Source: Eretmocerus hayati
Taxonomy: Eukaryota > Arthropoda > Insecta > Hymenoptera > Aphelinidae
Direction of reading: 5' to 3'
NCBI GenBank assembly: GCA_029851415.1
Contig: CM056741.1
Span: forward strand, 176,993,021 to 177,057,020
DNA length: 64,000 nt
Below, one piece after another: positions 63,221 to 64,000 of this stretch. Numbering within the stretch: position 1 is the first letter of the stretch; each line of letters begins with the position of its first letter. A program made the translations under genes and the position numbers. A model generated the notes under the pieces. That model did not search any database and was not told the origin of the DNA. It saw only the letters and a list, made by a program, of their open reading frames with translations.

Positions 63221-64000
63221 AAACATAGTTTTTACATCTGTACTATTCGAGTATGATTTTTTTTAAACAAATCAGCTGAAATTTTACAATTACCTCGTAA
63301 AAATCACTTGGACAAATTTTGAAACGTGAAAATATATTTCTTGATATCTGGATTTGGAGTTGATGCCTCGTGGATAGTTTAATTTATCTTGGCTATTGAA
63401 TAACATTCACTCGGCATCCATTCTTGAGATGCTCTCAACCATTCAAATTCTTTCCTCCATTCATTCGGCAAAACTACTGTATACGAAGCAGTGGAACTGT
63501 ACGGATCACGTGGAATATAAAATTAGAGCTCAGATGCATACAATGGTTCTCGAATCAATTTTTAGCACACGTGCTCCGCACAATATCCTTATAAATACAA
63601 TGTATCGAGAAAATTTGAGCAGGAATTGCTGTAAGAATCCTTTTTTATAGTCCACTGGATTCTTGATTTCCGTTTTTTCAGACGATTGAGCCATTTCGAA
63701 ATTTTGGATGTCTTAAAGACTTTTCTTGATCAATTCTAATAATCGGTTTGGTATAAATAGTGGAGCGAAATCACGTGTGTTGTTTTCTGTTTGATGATAT
63801 CTCCTTCTAAATGAAATAATTTTCAAAATGGCTCACTCATATTCTCTTTGTGTAGAGATTTTTCCATCATAGAGGACGGTGGTAGGTCTGTTGGTGTTGA
63901 TGTATGTACGCTGGTGGTACATTGTAACAGAAAAGGTACATGTTGTGCAAAAATTTGGTGTAACCTGGTCAGAGTTTATATAAGTTGTTGGAGGGGAAAA
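63221..64000. other. Upstream Rdl intron, no exon seen
   Basis: AT-rich. A minus-strand match to the preceding RDL exon (VRPNYGGPP...MYVLSISS) was looked for and not found. Confidence 0.5.

Overview
This window is eukaryotic, AT-rich, intron-like DNA from an insect. It carries two exons of a gene that is unmistakably Rdl, the GABA-gated chloride channel subunit (resistance to dieldrin). Both exons are on the minus strand. The upstream exon (62521-62747) encodes the loop D, loop A and loop E part of the extracellular domain. The next exon (28832-28914) encodes the Cys-loop. They splice in phase across an intron of about 33.6 kb. No other Rdl exon was found, so almost everything else is intron: about 28.8 kb downstream of the Cys-loop exon, the 33.6 kb intron itself, and about 1.25 kb upstream of the first exon. 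The residues fit a hymenopteran-type Rdl, but the order is an inference.

The introns are packed with mobile and palindromic DNA. From left to right: piggyBac-type TTAA MITEs (42-125, 12.4 kb, 18.6 kb); an old foldback (3.7-4.4 kb); a long clean foldback (6.5-8.0 kb); a Tc1/mariner-like palindrome filled with further hairpins and three copies of one module (15.4-17.4 kb); small hairpin MITEs (20.4, 29.2, 30.5 kb); a Tc1/mariner-type foldback with TA target sites (33.4-34.5 kb); an old inverted repeat studded with a CGCGTACGCG-like palindromic word, holding two abutting foldbacks (38.9-42.2 kb); a 2.7 kb element with about 690-bp arms at roughly 99% identity and a 9-bp target duplication, Mutator/Foldback-like (42.3-45.0 kb); an element built on repeated GTACCCAACTTGCCCC words (50.3-51.1 kb); a 1.2 kb degenerate ACTAG array (53.3-54.5 kb); and a LINE with an uninterrupted endonuclease plus reverse transcriptase ORF (54.7-58.0 kb).

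Apart from the two Rdl exons and the LINE ORF, no coding sequence can be supported. Most other open frames are arms of palindromes or chance frames. The main point of interest is the density and nesting of long inverted repeats inside one neuronal receptor gene. If transcribed in the Rdl pre-mRNA, these would form long double-stranded RNA.
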